DNA of 64,000 nucleotides, taken from positions 15,435,623 through 15,499,622 of the forward strand of contig NC_088646.1 of assembly GCF_964019385.1 (NCBI RefSeq), given 5' to 3'. This document shows, piece after piece, positions 61,128-64,000 of this stretch (position 1 is the first letter of the stretch; each line of letters starts with the position of its first letter). The translations under genes and the position numbers were made by a program. Origin of the DNA: Sycon ciliatum (taxonomy: Eukaryota; Porifera; Calcarea; Leucosolenida; Sycettidae). A model generated the notes under the pieces. It was not told the DNA's origin. It saw only the letters and a program-made list of their open reading frames with translations, and searched no databases.

Positions 61128-61177
61128 ATTGAGGAGTCGATTTGTCTTTGGTGTTGTCAACTTAGACACCAGCCCCA
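61128..61177 (+). CDS. Thioredoxin-like gene, exon 5
   Basis: Acceptor attgcacag, donor gtgagt, 50 nt, phase 2 in and 1 out. Encodes LRSRFVFGVVNLDTSP, the beta strand with the VD/NLD element that follows the CxxC helix in thioredoxin folds. Confidence 0.8.
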
Positions 61178-61362
61178 GTGAGTAGATTCCCTACAGTGCT
61201 TTACTCATGAGCTTAGTTATCTTCACTTGCTATCTTACGTATGATTCTACAATGTTATTAGTGCTGGGCCACATGACCAAGTGGTGTGTGCCCTTTTGCA
61301 TGTGTGTGTACGTGTGTGCTTGTGTGTGCATGCGTATATCCATTTGTGCGTGTATGGTTTAG

Positions 61363-61408
61363 AACTGAGGGAACGGTTTCGAACAGAGTCTGGTCCAGAG
61401 CTATATTT
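61363..61408 (+). CDS. Thioredoxin-like gene, exon 6 (46 nt)
   Basis: Acceptor tatggtttag, donor gtaagt, phase 1 in and 2 out, exactly what exons 5 and 7 need. Encodes KLRERFRTESGPELY, which supplies the expected L-x-x-R-F and cis-Pro segment before F-R-K-G. Too short to appear as an open reading frame on its own. Confidence 0.78.
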
Positions 61409-62097
61409 GTAAGTTAAAGTGGTGTCAATCTAACAATCATGTCTTTCCGCATGTTCATGTTGGCATCAGATACCTGTCCATGTTCTTATTGTCCCTGAAT
61501 TCTCCTTTATCATGCATGCACGTGATTGTGTACATGTGCGTGTATCTGTGCGTGTCTGTGCGTGCGTGCATGTGTGTGAATCTCTAAAAAATGGGGAAAA
61601 AAAGAAAGAAAAAATTCACGGTTTGCGTGAGACTCGGCCAAAGGCCCAGTTTTCCGCATCCGCAGGAACGCCACCACCCTCTTGAAGGCGCAGATGCAGC
61701 TCCTAAGCGGTGGGAGGAGAGTAGATCAGACCCACCACAAAGTGGTCAAAGACCGAAAATCCCATTCACTGCATCCATGTTTCCCTCGTGCCAGGCCACG
61801 AGTTCCCAATTAACTGTGGGTCGCAGCACAGCTGGAAAAATCCTTCCGCTTCCAAGCAGGACTTGAACCTGGTACCCTCTGTTTCTCAATCATGGTTTTA
61901 GACCATCCCACTATGCCTGCCTGCCTGGATAAATGGAGAAAAAAATGGAAAATGAAAAATAGGGATTCACTGGCCAGAAAAAGTCACTTCAATCAGCTGT
62001 GTGGTGTAGACCAGGCTAAAATTAGTAGCAGTCAATTCATCAGCCTTGCAAGCTGTTGAATGGTGTAATCCCAGCACAAGTTGCTATGTTTAACATA

Positions 62098-62490
62098 CCG
62101 TAGAATCCCGCGGATAAGCCCACCCGCGTATAAGCCCATGCCCGCGCATAAGCCCAGGGTTTGGTCGAACATCACAAAGCTTCATCGTACAAGCCCATGG
62201 GCCTAGGTCATACCGAGAGTCCATAAATTATGGACTCTTGGCCATACCATGTACGTAGTACATGCACATTATCGTTTGTTTTCATACATTTCAGCACAAT
62301 CATCGGTTGTTTTTGTTTGCACAGTGGTTTTCAGCAATGTACTTCTCACTTCCTTGATACTTTTCAATAGCACAACTTGGTGTCGGCGTATAAGCCCATG
62401 CCCGCGTATAAGCCCATGTTCTCGTATAAGCCCACCGAAATGTCCTTGTGAAACAGATAAGCCCATGGGCTTATCCGCGGGATTCTACGG
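62098..62490. mobile_element. MITE, 393 bp, TA target, ATAAGCCCA subrepeats
   Basis: Termini CCGTAGAATCCCGCGGATAA and TTATCCGCGGGATTCTACGG, perfect. Subterminal TATAAGCCCATG repeats. The CCGTA start and ATAAGC content link it to the MITEs at 3447 and 24781. Confidence 0.88.
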
Positions 62491-62590
<100 letters not shown>

Positions 62591-62654
62591 GTCTCTTCCC
62601 CAACATGGAAGTATCTGTTGGATTCTCGACATCTCCCATTTGTTCTCTCTGCAG

Positions 62655-62795
62655 TTTCCGTAAAGGACAGATGTATCGCTTTACTGTTGACTCCCAGTCA
62701 ACGCAGCCAGTTAGCAAACAATTGGAAGCATTCATGAGTTCGGGTTTCGAGAAAGTGGATGAGCGGAAAGTCACGCTTGAGCCTATATCTAAAGG
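62655..62795 (+). CDS. Thioredoxin-like gene, exon 7 (last seen)
   Basis: Acceptor gttctctctgcag, donor gtgagt, 141 nt, phase 2-2. Encodes FRKGQMYRFTVDS, the end strands of domain 2, then a helix LEAFMSSGFEKV. The gene must continue to the right; no convincing next exon is seen up to 64000. Confidence 0.8.
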
Positions 62796-62934
62796 GTGAG
62801 TCTTGCTGTAACTTGGCTAAGAGTGTTGGTGGGTTCTTGTACGGTGTGTCACACTGCCAACCTGGATAGGTGCAGCATACCTCATCAGCACATGGCGAAC
62901 ATGAGAATCCACTACACTGCAGTGCTGTTAATAA

Positions 62935-63353
62935 GGGCCGGGTTCCACTGCGGCTCCGCGGCTCCGCTGCTCCGCGGCACTTGGCTGCATGCAGCGGAGC
63001 AGCGCGGTTCCACTGTCACTCGCCATTCGCGGTACCGCGGTCGTGGTCCACACTTTTTGATGACGTTTCACCTGCCTGCGCGCGCGCGAAATCAAACAAA
63101 TCCTCGTGTTCTGCCCTGCGCAACGAATTAAAATTTGAATTTTAAAATTCTGGCGTACAAACAATGCAAAGTACGGGAAACAGGTCGAGCCGCGACCGCG
63201 GCTCGCAGTTTTTGGTCAAGAATCGTAGCAAAAGCTCGCGGTGAGCCGCGGACTCGCTGCTCCAGCTCGAGCCGCGGTCACTATGGTAATGATGACGTTC
63301 CAAGCCGCGAAAGACGAGCAGCGGGGCAGCGGAGCCGCAGTGGAACCCGGCCC
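62935..63353. mobile_element. Harbinger-like MITE, 419 bp, TAA target duplication
   Basis: Termini GGGCCGGGTTCCACTGCGGC and GCCGCAGTGGAACCCGGCCC, flanked by TAA (62932-62934 and 63354-63356). The interior is rich in GCGGCTCCG motifs. Confidence 0.88.
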
Positions 63354-63917
63354 TAAGCACCATCAACATCTGATGGATGGCGCAAAGCTCAGATTTCTAC
63401 TGTCACTGTACCACTATGCACGGATATACATGTACATGTACTACAGTTCTAGCCAGAGAAATCCAACCTCATGAGTAAGGTAGCGCCGCACTCCAGTGAG
63501 CAGAGTGGTGTGTGTGTTTGTGCGCGTGTGTGTGCGTGTTTGTGCGCGCGTGTGTGCGTGTGTGTGCGCGTGTGTGTGGTGCTAGGGCCATGTAGTCCTC
63601 GGTGCTATTATATTCACGAGGTTAGGTTTCTGTGGCCAGGGCTGTACTTGTAGTAGCTGTACTGTATGTTGAGAAGTGCACGAAAATAGATCTACCAATT
63701 TCAGTAGGTCATGGGTGCAAAGTGCGGATACTAGTATCACCCATTTTTGCAATCTTTACAGTAGATACTACAGTACTATGTACAATTGTTGTGGAAAGCA
63801 GCTCCATTTCCCTACATATACAGAAATACCAACTTCTACCGATTTCTACCAGCCTCTAACTTGGTAGAGCCGGCAGAGGAGAGTAGAATCCACCGCTTGG
63901 GGTAGAAAACGAAAAAG

Positions 63918-63962
63918 CATCTGCCGCATCTGCCGCATCTGGCGCATCTGCCGCATCTGCCG
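63918..63962. repeat. 9-bp minisatellite CATCTGCCG, five copies
   Basis: Five tandem units, the third with CATCTGGCG. Confidence 0.92.
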
Positions 63963-64000
63963 AAAGAAGTAGTTTCTACTGAAACGTGTACATGTACATC

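Larger units (their letters stand above)
62796..64000 (+). other. Intron 7 (open at window end)
   Basis: Contains the Harbinger-like MITE at 62935 and the 9-bp repeat at 63918. No coding signal identified. Confidence 0.5.

Noticed and set aside
63761..63867. Possible next exon of the thioredoxin-like gene
   Set aside because: Frame-compatible, but the protein shows no thioredoxin pattern and ends in a stop within a repeat-like TTCTACC region.

Overview
This window is animal nuclear DNA, most likely from an early-branching marine invertebrate; a sponge is my guess, not a conclusion. The evidence is GT-AG introns of 0.3-3 kb, BEL/Pao and Gypsy LTR retrotransposons, LINE fragments, a tRNA-derived SINE, many small inverted-repeat DNA transposons (MITEs) and a GPI8-type gene.

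Positions 9-49569 (+ strand) hold the 3' part of one very modular gene. I can chain 36 exons: eleven 270-nt exons (type A, FN3-like, 90 aa), six 228-nt exons (type B, Ig/PKD-like, 76 aa), four 45-nt Pro/Thr linker exons (P), seven 12-nt micro-exons (m, a Pro-x-Pro), a few more short Pro-rich exons, a DOMON domain on three exons, and a last exon with a stop. The order is m-A-P-A-P-A-B, m-A-P-A-P-A-B, then m-A-B three times, m-A-B, m-A, linkers, DOMON, linker, C-terminal domain. Every module starts and ends in intron phase 1, and the exons add up to a closed frame of 1795 codons plus stop, so the chain is internally consistent. The 5' end with any signal peptide lies upstream.

The locus grew by duplication. 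Positions 1-3718 plus 10627-11350 are paralogous to 21586-25400. Positions about 25.4-37.4 kb are a nearly identical 3461-bp tandem array whose two edges fall inside exons A6 and B5, which are chimeric. The paralogues keep empty sites for several transposons: a Gypsy element (3719-10626) with 171-bp LTRs and a GGGAA target duplication, itself broken in its integrase by a 2.2-kb element with about 750-bp inverted arms at a TTAA; a piggyBac-like MITE (11359-11572); a hAT-like MITE (21126-21377, partial match); and a LINE 3' end (22806-23071). A full-length BEL/Pao element (14683-20985) has an intact 1834-codon ORF, LTRs with no difference that I see, and TATAA target duplications.

Positions 41.6-47.8 kb (the linker and DOMON introns) are very rich in microsatellites: GA, CT, CA and ACT/ACC arrays. 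They also carry a LINE reverse-transcriptase tail and a C2H2/C2HC zinc-finger ORF remnant on the minus strand.

The right third holds two head-to-head genes. PIGK/GPI8 (52118-53281, minus) is the intronless catalytic subunit of GPI transamidase. An ER-type thioredoxin/PDI-like gene starts at 53677 (plus) and runs off the window; I recovered seven exons, including a 46-nt exon that only phase logic reveals. Their start codons are 395 bp apart, which suggests a shared promoter. The introns of the second gene hold at least seven separate MITEs (mariner-, hAT- and Harbinger-like), one nested inside another.
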